A program made the translations under genes and the position numbers. Of a DNA stretch of 64,000 bases, positions 8,947 to 16,261 are shown in pieces. Below the pieces are notes generated by a model that worked only from the letters and a program-made list of their open reading frames with translations, searched no databases and had not been told where the DNA came from. The DNA is from Chryseobacterium sp. Tr-659 (GTDB lineage Bacteria; Bacteroidota; Bacteroidia; Flavobacteriales; Weeksellaceae): positions 893,176-957,175 of the forward strand of contig NZ_VWWP01000001.1 of the NCBI RefSeq assembly GCF_011752975.1, read 5' to 3'. Position 1 is the stretch's first letter. Each line of letters opens with the position of its first letter.

Positions 8947-9543
8947 ATGAATCAAATTCAACTGCCGGAAACCTATGTGGCATTATCAGATTTCAGAAAA
9001 CATGATATTTATCTTCCCGGAATGAATGAAGCTCAGATCATTTCTGAATTTTTTCCCGGAACTTTTACAGAGCTTACCCAGCGTCTTTCGGATATCACCG
9101 GAGCATTTTATGGAGGTTTGCTCAAACAGGCAGGGAAGCTTTATGGAGCAGAAGCTATTGAACAGCTTTCCACTACTTTCATGTATGATCTGGGTTCAAG
9201 AATGACATTGAAAAATATGGAAACAAAACCCAGTCTTCAGCCTGGAATCCCGGCGGCAGCAAAAATACTTATAGGAGCAATATTTACATCCAGTCCCGAA
9301 TATAATTTTGAATTTAAAGAATTAAATGACCACAAAGCCGAACTGCTGATTAAAGGAGTAGACCGCTACCATAAAATAACACAAAGCCTGCAGATTGCAG
9401 GCTTATTGAAATGGCCGGTGATAAAACCTTTTATAAAGGGAGTTTGCGATACCATGGGACTGGATGTTTTACTGGAAATAAAAGTTCTGAAACTTGATCC
9501 GGACAGTTCATGTGTGTATGAGATAATAATATCAGATAAATAA
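8947..9543 (+). CDS. Unknown cytoplasmic protein, 198 residues
   Basis: The family is not recognised. The protein has no signal peptide or membrane segment. It is mixed helix and strand, with DITGAFYGGLLKQAGKLYGA and EAIEQLSTTFMYDLGSRMTL in the first half and a KPFIKGVCDTMGLDVLLEIK stretch near the end. Two cysteines (CDTMG and SSCVYEI) are close to the C-terminus. The general shape, a helical part followed by a small strand-rich part ending around a conserved Cys, recalls small-molecule-binding V4R/heme-like or ATC-hydrolase-like folds, but no motif proves it. It is a single gene convergent with the DoxD-like gene. Confidence 0.6.
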   Translation: MNQIQLPETYVALSDFRKHDIYLPGMNEAQIISEFFPGTFTELTQRLSDITGAFYGGLLKQAGKLYGAEAIEQLSTTFMYDLGSRMTLKNMETKPSLQPGIPAAAKILIGAIFTSSPEYNFEFKELNDHKAELLIKGVDRYHKITQSLQIAGLLKWPVIKPFIKGVCDTMGLDVLLEIKVLKLDPDSSCVYEIIISDK

Positions 9544-9642
9544 GATAATCTCAATATAAAATAGCGTGGAGAATCATATATAAGCTTCAAATAAAGAAGT
9601 TTAAATTTTGTTTTCCCACTCCCTATTTTCAAATTTTAACTT

Positions 9643-10662
9643 TCAACTTTTATCTAATTTTGCTATCCACTCAATACCGCTGATATCAATCAGTTTTAAT
9701 GAGTGGATTTTTTCCTTCTGTAAAATATCCCCGATACCGATCATCATATCAGCTTTTGCACCCAATGGAATAATAAGGCTATGTTTACCGGGTTTTACTT
9801 TAGCCACATAATGGTTTCGGATATGATCTTCAGGAAACATAGAAAGTTCCTTATGATTCAATTCTTTGAGAATATTTCCATCTTTATCCAGAATATGGAC
9901 CCCTATCAGGAAAGAGCCGTAAACATCGGCTCCTTCCGTTCTGTAAACTTCAAATTTTAAAACTGAATGATCATGTGAGACATTGGAAATCTCTACTTTT
10001 GGTTTTACGGATTTATTATGCAATGTGCCCCAGACTCCGCCATGGAAATACTGATTGGTGTAAAGAGTAAGCACCAATATGGCCAGAGATCCGGTGAGTA
10101 CAAAAACTTTAGGTTTTAAAACCGGAAGATCCCCGGATCCCAGCCATTGAAACCATTTTTTCTGAGTGAAAGTTTTATTTTTCTTTATTAAAAAATAATC
10201 CAGTGAATAAGGGCCGCTGCCTGTAAGGAACAGAACAAATCCGCCTGCAATCCCAAGAACTCCTATCTGCCATTCATCAACACAGGTAGTTCCCAGCCAG
10301 CCGGAACCCAGAAGAATTCCTAATGCAAGGCTGAAAATTCCGATACTCATCAGCCGCGTAAATAATCCTAGAATAATGAGTAATCCTACGATAGCTTCAA
10401 TTATGGTAAAGATCATCATAGACCGCTGCAAGGCATCAGGATGAGTAACCAGATATTCTATAACAGGTTTAATACCTAAAGCATTAGGAAGAAAGTGATT
10501 GAATTTTTCCCCAATATATCCTTTTTCATCAGGAATAAGTTTGTTTTCAAGGACAAGTCTGCGCCAGAAGGCTGAAAAGTAGGTCCATCCGATAACCATG
10601 CGGAGGGATAAAGTATAGAGTCCAGCCAGATCAGAAGACCGGCTGTTGGTAGTATGTTTCAT
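9643..10662 (-). CDS. Fused DoxD/DoxA-like membrane protein (thiosulfate:quinone oxidoreductase type)
   Basis: The 339-residue protein starts with a DoxD-like membrane domain (about 1-165): SLRMVIGWTYFSAFWRRLVL, then several hydrophobic helices with IEAIVGLLIILGLFTRL and LGSGWLGTTCVDEW. After another membrane helix near 190-205 comes an extracytoplasmic beta-sandwich-like domain (about 225-339; KPKVEISNVSHDHSVLKFEV, HSLIIPLGAKADMMIGIG) that matches DoxA. In Acidianus the DoxD and DoxA subunits of thiosulfate:quinone oxidoreductase are separate; fusion of both is known in Bacteroidota. The real substrate here is untested; a general DoxX-like redox membrane role is the alternative. Next upstream is a small secreted Cys protein. 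Confidence 0.75.
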   Translation of the reverse strand: MKHTTNSRSSDLAGLYTLSLRMVIGWTYFSAFWRRLVLENKLIPDEKGYIGEKFNHFLPNALGIKPVIEYLVTHPDALQRSMMIFTIIEAIVGLLIILGLFTRLMSIGIFSLALGILLGSGWLGTTCVDEWQIGVLGIAGGFVLFLTGSGPYSLDYFLIKKNKTFTQKKWFQWLGSGDLPVLKPKVFVLTGSLAILVLTLYTNQYFHGGVWGTLHNKSVKPKVEISNVSHDHSVLKFEVYRTEGADVYGSFLIGVHILDKDGNILKELNHKELSMFPEDHIRNHYVAKVKPGKHSLIIPLGAKADMMIGIGDILQKEKIHSLKLIDISGIEWIAKLDKS

Positions 10663-10715
10663 TGAAATAAATATTGTATTGTAAAAAACTGTTTTTTCCT
10701 TAGGTATAAAAGAAT

Positions 10716-11069
10716 TTATGCCAGATTAAGTTTCAGTCTTTTAAACAAAATGTATTTCGGGGGACTGTTTCCGGTAGTATATCCGGAATAATGATTAAAA
10801 GTGAATCTTCCTTCCCGGATATTTTTTGGGTTGGAATTGAAATTCACTAACAAATCCTCGTGTTTGCGCTGTATTTTATTTTTTGAAACAGAACATCTGT
10901 TAGAAGTTGCTGCATCACAGCTGAAGGAAAGAGTAGAAGTGGTTTTTACTTTATTTAAACCACTGATATATTGAATATCAAAAATATCAAGCACATTTCT
11001 TTTCACAGAACATGGAGACAATGAAAACACCAGTATAAGCATCGTAATGATGGCTTTATAAGTCTTCAT
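10716..11069 (-). CDS. Small exported Cys-containing protein
   Basis: The 117-residue protein begins MKTYKAIITMLILVFSLSPC, a signal peptide followed by Cys; it could be an unusual lipoprotein, but the residues before Cys (SLSPC) do not fit a normal lipobox. Three cysteines (SFSCDAATSNRCSV and SPC) are notable. The family is not recognised. An upstream ATG at 11090 would add seven residues, but a TAGTTTTG box at 11096-11103 would start transcription at about that ATG, so I chose 11069. It sits 53 bp upstream of the fused DoxD/DoxA gene on the same strand and may work with it (inference). Confidence 0.6.
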   Translation of the reverse strand: MKTYKAIITMLILVFSLSPCSVKRNVLDIFDIQYISGLNKVKTTSTLSFSCDAATSNRCSVSKNKIQRKHEDLLVNFNSNPKNIREGRFTFNHYSGYTTGNSPPKYILFKRLKLNLA

Positions 11070-11095
11070 ATGGATTCCTGTGTTTGACATGATTA

Positions 11096-11103
11096 CAAAA
11101 CTA
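11096..11103 (-). promoter_or_regulatory. TAGTTTTG -7 box of the small Cys protein gene
   Basis: On the reverse strand TAGTTTTG fits TAnnTTTG and lies 26 bases before the ATG at 11069. No TTG is found at the normal spacing upstream. Confidence 0.4.
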
Positions 11104-11107
11104 CACT

Positions 11108-12022
11108 TTATTTTAATGTAAGCTTCATAAATTTCAAGAATTCATCCTGCTGGTCTACAAATAAATAATGCGAACAGTTATCAATAAGCCTAAAATTCTT
11201 TTTCCCTACAATACTTTCAAGGTCATTCAGCTGCTTTTCAGAAAAAATTCCGTCATTCTTGCCATATATTGCAAAAACTGGAATCTTCTTTTTCATGATA
11301 TCTTTTAAAACGGCTTTATTATCAAGGTTATTGAGCGGTTCGTTCTGATAGAATATAAGAGGAGAATTGGGGTTTCTGAAATTGGCTTTATAGAATTCAC
11401 CGGATTCGTATTCTGTTCTTAATGCCTTACTTTCAGGGGTTGGATCTGGCATATCAAAGAAATCCATCTTTCCGGCAATTCCATAACATCTTTTTCTGTA
11501 GGCTGCTGAATTTTTATTCAGGCTTTCTATTTCTGCAACCTCTTTGAGTTGAGCCGGATCATTTCTGAAATGTTCCTTTGCCTGTTTCAGGATATGGTCA
11601 TAAGTTTCCTGTTGGGAAAACAAAGCTCCGGCAAGTGTCAGTGAGCTTACTTTTTCCGGGAACTTATCCGTAAAAAGAGTTCCGATGATCCCTCCGAAAC
11701 TATGGGCCAGAATATTTGCTTTTTTGATTTTATAAGTTTTATAAATACCTTTTAAATCATCAAAGCTTTCATTAAAAGTCATGGTTGCATTTTCATCTTT
11801 TGAGCGCCCTTCACCACGTCTGTCATATACGATTACATAAAATCCTTTATCTGCAAGTTTTTGTGCAGTAGTCCCTTCAAATAAGGTTGCATTTCCGCTC
11901 GGTCCGCCATGAATAAATATAACAGGTGTATTTTTCGGATTTCCGTACGCCCTGGAATATAAATGTTGGGCTTTAACTACGAAAGAACATATAATAAACA
12001 GGATAGAAAACGGTAATTTCAT
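11108..12022 (-). CDS. Exported alpha/beta hydrolase
   Basis: The 304-residue protein has a signal peptide (MKLPFSILFIICSFVVKAQ) and an alpha/beta-hydrolase fold. VIFIHGGPSGNATLFEG carries the HGGP oxyanion motif seen in proline iminopeptidases, YDRRGEGRS is the next conserved strand-loop, and ANILAHSFGGIIGTLF holds the nucleophile Ser in AHSFGG. The acid is probably Asp in YGKNDGIFS and the base His in DNCSHYLF. It is likely a periplasmic or surface peptidase or esterase; the substrate cannot be told. It is a single-gene unit. Confidence 0.8.
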   Translation of the reverse strand: MKLPFSILFIICSFVVKAQHLYSRAYGNPKNTPVIFIHGGPSGNATLFEGTTAQKLADKGFYVIVYDRRGEGRSKDENATMTFNESFDDLKGIYKTYKIKKANILAHSFGGIIGTLFTDKFPEKVSSLTLAGALFSQQETYDHILKQAKEHFRNDPAQLKEVAEIESLNKNSAAYRKRCYGIAGKMDFFDMPDPTPESKALRTEYESGEFYKANFRNPNSPLIFYQNEPLNNLDNKAVLKDIMKKKIPVFAIYGKNDGIFSEKQLNDLESIVGKKNFRLIDNCSHYLFVDQQDEFLKFMKLTLK

Positions 12023-12187
12023 AATGATGATATTGAGTCTTCTAAACTACTAAATAATCCGTGAACCTAATGGGAGAAAATGATTTGAATTATTGCTAAA
12101 TTTAAGAATTAAAAAAATACTACTGACGGACAGTTGTCACAATCCCGCTTTATATTTACACTCAGAAACTTTTAGAAACAATACAAT

Positions 12188-12505
12188 ATGAACACAAATA
12201 ATTTTGATACCCTTATAAAACGTTCGTTAGACATCCGGGAAAAGTATCATCAGCTGGAAATAAAAGGTAACGGATCAGAATGGACACTGGAAGAAGATGC
12301 TCTGGCTTATCTTACCGATGCAGGCTTAGTTGGGAGAAATGTGATGTCTCATCAGAAAACCTGGCTGAAAAAGGATTCAGCAGAAGAATTAGAACATAAA
12401 TTAGCAGAAAATATCTGGTGGCTGATTGTTCTTGCAGATCGTGTAGGAATTGATATTAAAGAAGCACTGGAAAAATTCTTAACTAAAACAGAAAATATAT
12501 TGTAA
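12188..12505 (+). CDS. MazG-like nucleotide pyrophosphohydrolase-fold protein
   Basis: The 105-residue protein is all helical with LEEDALAYLTDAGLVGR and LAENIWWLIVLADRVGID, which match the two metal-binding helices of the MazG/all-alpha NTP pyrophosphatase fold. In the second helix the usual Asp of the ExxD motif is changed (AEN), so activity may be altered. Such enzymes hydrolyse non-canonical or excess NTPs. The stop codon overlaps the ATG of tag by one base, so the two are co-expressed, and a shared role in removing damaged or modified bases is plausible (inference). Confidence 0.65.
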   Translation: MNTNNFDTLIKRSLDIREKYHQLEIKGNGSEWTLEEDALAYLTDAGLVGRNVMSHQKTWLKKDSAEELEHKLAENIWWLIVLADRVGIDIKEALEKFLTKTENIL

Positions 12506-13065
12506 TGAGTTATTGTCTGGCAATAGAAGGCATGCAGCCACAAAGCAGAAAAGAACTGCATAAAAATTATCATGATAACTATTATGGATTCCCAATTCAT
12601 GATGATAATGAACTGTTCGGAAGACTGATTCTTGAAATCAATCAGGCAGGATTAAGCTGGGAAACTGTTTTAAAAAAAGAAGAAAGCTTCAGAAAAGCGT
12701 ATGATAATTTTGATATTCAGAAAATTGCCGCTTATACTGAGGAAGATCGTGAAAGGCTTTTGAATGATTCCGGAATCATCAGGAATAAACTGAAAGTGAA
12801 TGCTGCTATCGAAAACGCTAAAACGATTATCGGACTACAGAACGAATTCGGTTCTTTTGAAAAATGGCTGGAGCATCATCATCCTAAAACATTAGCGGAA
12901 TGGATGAAACTTTTCAAGAAAACGTTCAAGTTTACAGGAGGTGAAATTGTAAATGAATTTTTAATGAGTACAGGATATCTGAGAGGGGCCCATGCAGAAA
13001 GCTGTCCGATTCACTCAAAAGTACTTTCTCAAAAGCCTTTGTGGAAGGAAGTTGAAAGAAAATAG
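12505..13065 (+). CDS. tag: DNA-3-methyladenine glycosylase I
   Basis: The 186-residue protein aligns over its whole length with E. coli Tag (187 residues). It removes 3-methyladenine from alkylated DNA. Clear family segments are YHDNYYGFPIHDDNELFGRL, NQAGLSWETVLKKEESFRKA, NDSGIIRNKLKVNAAIENAK and FTGGEIVNEFLMSTGYL. The zinc site expected from Tag (one N-terminal Cys, a His, and a C-terminal His and Cys) is represented by Cys4, the HDN His, and AHAESCPIH near the end. The start codon overlaps the stop of the MazG-like gene, giving a two-gene unit. Confidence 0.9.
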   Translation: MSYCLAIEGMQPQSRKELHKNYHDNYYGFPIHDDNELFGRLILEINQAGLSWETVLKKEESFRKAYDNFDIQKIAAYTEEDRERLLNDSGIIRNKLKVNAAIENAKTIIGLQNEFGSFEKWLEHHHPKTLAEWMKLFKKTFKFTGGEIVNEFLMSTGYLRGAHAESCPIHSKVLSQKPLWKEVERK

Positions 13066-13161
13066 GAGGATTCTCAATTATAATACAATGAATTTAGATG
13101 GCTGTAAAATAACACTAGGGTGTGGAGTATCAAACACTTCTATTTATTATTTCGCAGCCAT

Positions 13162-13548
13162 CTAGATTCTGTAGTCATTTTTTGATGATTCTTTCATCAA
13201 TTCTTTATGTTCATTCCCCCATTTTTCAAACTCAAGAATAATAGGTTTCAGTTTATAGCCTATTTCTGTAAGCTCATATTCTACACGAGGCGGAACTTCC
13301 GCATATACTGTTCTGGTAATAATTTTGTCTTCCTCCAGTCTTCGCAGCTGAAGAGTGAGCATTCGTTCCGTAATGTTCTGCAGTTTTTTCTTTAATTCAC
13401 CGAACCTTAATTTACCGTTGATGAGGTAACAACAGATGGCCAGTGCCCATTGTCCACCGATAATATTGGATGCATAGATCTCCGGGCATTCATCAGAGAG
13501 CGCCTTCTTATTGGCAAAATTGGTGGATGTTTCCTTTATTTTAGTCAT
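13162..13548 (-). CDS. HxlR-family transcriptional regulator
   Basis: The 128-residue protein is a winged-helix regulator of the HxlR type. It has the N-terminal Cys (ECPEIYAS), IIGGQWALAICCYLINGKLR, FGELKKKLQNITERMLTLQL and the wing VYAEVPPRVEYELTEIG. HxlR proteins are dimers that sense quinones, aldehydes or thiol stress, often through the N-terminal cysteine. It is divergent from a flavodoxin-fold oxidoreductase, the classic pairing for electrophile detoxification, and both start around an inverted repeat that is a likely operator. Confidence 0.88.
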   Translation of the reverse strand: MTKIKETSTNFANKKALSDECPEIYASNIIGGQWALAICCYLINGKLRFGELKKKLQNITERMLTLQLRRLEEDKIITRTVYAEVPPRVEYELTEIGYKLKPIILEFEKWGNEHKELMKESSKNDYRI

Positions 13549-13549
13549 T

Positions 13550-13603
13550 ACTTACATTTTTTATAGTACCATACAATGGGTTGCTAATGTACGGAATGTA
13601 AGT
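13550..13603. promoter_or_regulatory. Inverted repeat between hxlR and the oxidoreductase gene
   Basis: ACTTACATT (13550-13558) and AATGTAAGT (13595-13603) are exact inverted copies 36 bp apart, the left one touching the hxlR start codon. HxlR regulators bind such repeats in divergent promoters, so a shared operator is likely (inference). Confidence 0.5.
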
Positions 13604-13612
13604 GATGTATTG

Positions 13613-13620
13613 TAATTTTG
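13613..13620 (+). promoter_or_regulatory. TAATTTTG -7 box of the oxidoreductase gene
   Basis: TAATTTTG fits TAnnTTTG, lies directly downstream of the right inverted repeat and 20 bases before the ATG at 13640. Confidence 0.5.
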
Positions 13621-13639
13621 CAGTAGAAATTTACAATCA

Positions 13640-14170
13640 ATGAAGACCTTAATTATTATCACCCATCCTGACATTGAAAAATCTGTTATCAATAAAAAAT
13701 GGATGGAAGAACTGAAAAAATATCCTGAAAAATATACCGTTCATCAACTGTATGATGTTTATCCTGATAGAAAAATAGACGTTGCAAAAGAGCAGAATTT
13801 AATGGAGTCTTATGATAAAATTGTATTCCAGTTTCCTTTTTACTGGTTCAGCAGTCCGCCGCTTTTGAAACAATGGCTGGATGAGGTGGTTCTGTATGGC
13901 TGGGCTTATGGAAGCAGCAGTGGTTTCAAATTGGCCGGAAAGAAAATGTCTCTGGCCGTTACTGCAGGAATTGATGAAGAAGGATACAGTGCATCCGGGG
14001 AATATAAATACACGATGAACGAACTTTTCAGACCTTATGAACTGACTTTTGATTATATAAAAGCAGATTATAAAGAGCCTTTCGTCTATTACGGAATTGA
14101 AAGAGATTCTTCAGAAGAGTGGATCAACAGAAGTGTTCCCATGTATCTGGAGTTTCTGGATAGCTTATAA
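13640..14170 (+). CDS. NAD(P)H-dependent flavodoxin-fold oxidoreductase
   Basis: The 176-residue protein belongs to the KefF/MdaB/general-stress-protein-14 group of FMN quinone reductases. MKTLIIITHPDIEKSVINKK begins the flavodoxin-like fold, YDKIVFQFPFYWFSSPPLLK and QWLDEVVLYGWAYG are the typical flavin-binding loop (WF-S-P-LK-W-D), and GKKMSLAVTAGIDEEGY follows. It would reduce quinones or other electrophiles in the cytoplasm. It faces the HxlR gene, which probably controls it. Confidence 0.85.
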   Translation: MKTLIIITHPDIEKSVINKKWMEELKKYPEKYTVHQLYDVYPDRKIDVAKEQNLMESYDKIVFQFPFYWFSSPPLLKQWLDEVVLYGWAYGSSSGFKLAGKKMSLAVTAGIDEEGYSASGEYKYTMNELFRPYELTFDYIKADYKEPFVYYGIERDSSEEWINRSVPMYLEFLDSL

Positions 14171-14758
14171 TAATCAATGGGAATCTATTTAGTAAGAAAA
14201 TCTATAATCCGGTAAAAAGATATAGAACCTGTTTAAACTTTTATTTTCTAAATAAGTTTAAACAGGTTCCAAGTGTATAAAAAGATTGAAATACAATTTA
14301 AACGATCTCTAAGATTGTACAAACAAACTGTTTTCCTAACGCAAAGTTTTCAATTTTAAAACTGTTGATTGTAAGTGAGCAAAGAATAGAATCAACTTCG
14401 TTGATTAGTAAAAGCTTGGGTATAAGCATACCGCTTCATCAGCGACAAAGTCGCATCATTTTGCTCCCTTAAAATAAGGGGTAATTATCCATAAACTTTG
14501 CGTTAATAATTTTTAATACACACTTAAGTTCACATAAGATGAAAATCTTTGATTTTCAACAAGACTTTAGTGTAATTCTTATACACAAAGTATATGGCTT
14601 AAATAGCTTAAGTTTTTAAAATGCTTTTGTGCCTTTTCTGGTTTAGTAAAAAAGTTTAAACAGATTTATATTTATAAATTGATTTCTTATATTTTTTTTC
14701 TGCAAATGTTTTTGGGAAGAATACCAAAAACATTTGCAGATGTATTTTGTTATACTAT
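14171..14758. repeat. 588-bp gene-free region made of nested inverted repeats
   Basis: No gene is seen here. GAACCTGTTTAAACTT (14225-14240) pairs perfectly with AAGTTTAAACAGGTTC (14254-14269). AACGCAAAGTTT (14338-14349) and AAACTTTGCGTT (14493-14504) bound a 167-bp block that contains ATCAAC-TTC-GTTGAT and GCGAC-AAA-GTCGC hairpins and GAGCAAA paired with TTTTGCTC. A third block has GAAAATC-TTT-GATTTTC within ACACTTAAG/CTTTAGTGT. GTTTAAACAG recurs near 14650. The region resembles a palindromic, non-autonomous repeat element or a highly structured RNA, not a gene. Confidence 0.6.
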
Positions 14759-16228
14759 TTATCTGTAATGTTGGTAAAATTTATTATCAAAAATCTCAAA
14801 AGGGTCATACTTTCTTTTTAACTCAAAAAAAGATTCTGCTTGCGGATAAACTTTCCTCATTTTCTCTTTGCCGATGTGAAGTCGATAAGGAAGATAGAAA
14901 GTTCCTTCATTTTTCAAAGCAATATCAACGAGATGATTGGTTAATATTCTCATAGCCTCTTCCTGGTTGTCTGTTTTTTTCTGATTGAATAAAAATACAA
15001 ATCCAAATACATTTTCCCTGGCGTAGTTCATGTAGCTGTCTTCATCTTTATTCACTGCGCGGATGGTAATATTAAGCAGATCAAGCCCTGAATTTTTTAA
15101 AACCGGTTTTATTTCTTTGATAAACTGGCTGAAATTTCTCTCCGGAATAAAATATTCCTGTAGTAGATCTGTAGAATTGGGATCTTTATTTTCAATGAGT
15201 GAAACGTGATCATTTAACAGTTCATTTCTGGAATACACTGCATTTTTGGTTATTTTATTCATTCCGGTTTCCAGATCCCAGCGAAGTCTTTTTCCGTATT
15301 CACTGTTTACTGTGCTTCGGAATACCAGACGTTTGGTTTCCTCATTTTTAGCATTTTGAAGAGGCAGAGGTAAAGGATTTTCATTCACTTTTTCAAAATA
15401 ATTAATGGTAGCTTCTTCAAGGAATCGTTTATCTGAAATTCTTAATCTTCCGAAAACCAAATTAACTTCAGGGTTTCCGGAAATGAATTTTTTATAATAA
15501 TTCGGGTATTGATCAGCACTAAGCCGAATATATTTATACTGAAGAGCAACATTGTCGACTACTTTCAATCGTACATCAAGAATAATCCCAAACAATCCAT
15601 ATCCCCCGATTGCCAGCTTAAAAAGTTCAGGATTTTCTTCCCGGCTGCAATTGAGAATTTTCCCACTGTGGTCCATCAGTGAAAAAGAAACAACACTTGA
15701 GGATATAGGAGGAAGGTTTTTCTGCCATCCATGACCGTTGACACTCATTGAACCACCAACAGAAAAAGAACTGAAGGCTTGCATTACAGCAATAGATTTC
15801 CCATGTTTGTCCAGATATTTGATTGCATCTTCCCAAAGCGCTCCGGAACCAATTGTTAGAATACTATTCTTTTCATCCAGTTCCATATGCTTATAAGGAA
15901 GCATATTCAGTAGGATGCCGTTGGGGTAGATGGTGTGTCCTCCCATACTGTGCTGAGCCCCGGCAATAGAGATTTTTAAATTCTTTTTTTTAGCGTATTG
16001 CAGAATCTGGTGAAGCTGATTTTCAATTTCCGGTTTGGAAGTTGGTACTTTAATCAGTGTATCGATTTTCGTTAAATTCAACTGGCTGGCATCATTGGTG
16101 TACCCTTTTGGAATTTCATTTTTACCATCAGATTCGTTCCACTTGGTTTTAAGAATATGAATAACAGGAATGGAAATAAAAATAAGGACTATGATCGTCC
16201 CTAATATAAAAAAATGTCTCTTTTTCAT
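14759..16228 (-). CDS. Membrane-anchored FAD-linked (sugar-lactone type) oxidase
   Basis: The 489-residue protein has one N-terminal membrane anchor (about 6-26). A PCMH-type FAD domain follows: LKISIAGAQHSMGGHTIYPN (about 85-104) places the conserved HSxGG next to the flavin, and SSFSVGGSMSVNGHGW and IGGYGLFGIILDV are the other FAD-contact segments. The C-terminal part resembles the ALO domain of L-gulono/D-arabinono-lactone oxidases and aldonolactone dehydrogenases, ending in RKYDPFEIFDNKFYQHY. It probably oxidises a sugar lactone or alditol. It follows the patatin gene on the same strand after 33 bp. Confidence 0.75.
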   Translation of the reverse strand: MKKRHFFILGTIIVLIFISIPVIHILKTKWNESDGKNEIPKGYTNDASQLNLTKIDTLIKVPTSKPEIENQLHQILQYAKKKNLKISIAGAQHSMGGHTIYPNGILLNMLPYKHMELDEKNSILTIGSGALWEDAIKYLDKHGKSIAVMQAFSSFSVGGSMSVNGHGWQKNLPPISSSVVSFSLMDHSGKILNCSREENPELFKLAIGGYGLFGIILDVRLKVVDNVALQYKYIRLSADQYPNYYKKFISGNPEVNLVFGRLRISDKRFLEEATINYFEKVNENPLPLPLQNAKNEETKRLVFRSTVNSEYGKRLRWDLETGMNKITKNAVYSRNELLNDHVSLIENKDPNSTDLLQEYFIPERNFSQFIKEIKPVLKNSGLDLLNITIRAVNKDEDSYMNYARENVFGFVFLFNQKKTDNQEEAMRILTNHLVDIALKNEGTFYLPYRLHIGKEKMRKVYPQAESFFELKRKYDPFEIFDNKFYQHYR

Positions 16229-16261
16229 GGAAATTTAAAAAGCTAAAATACTTAAAAATCC

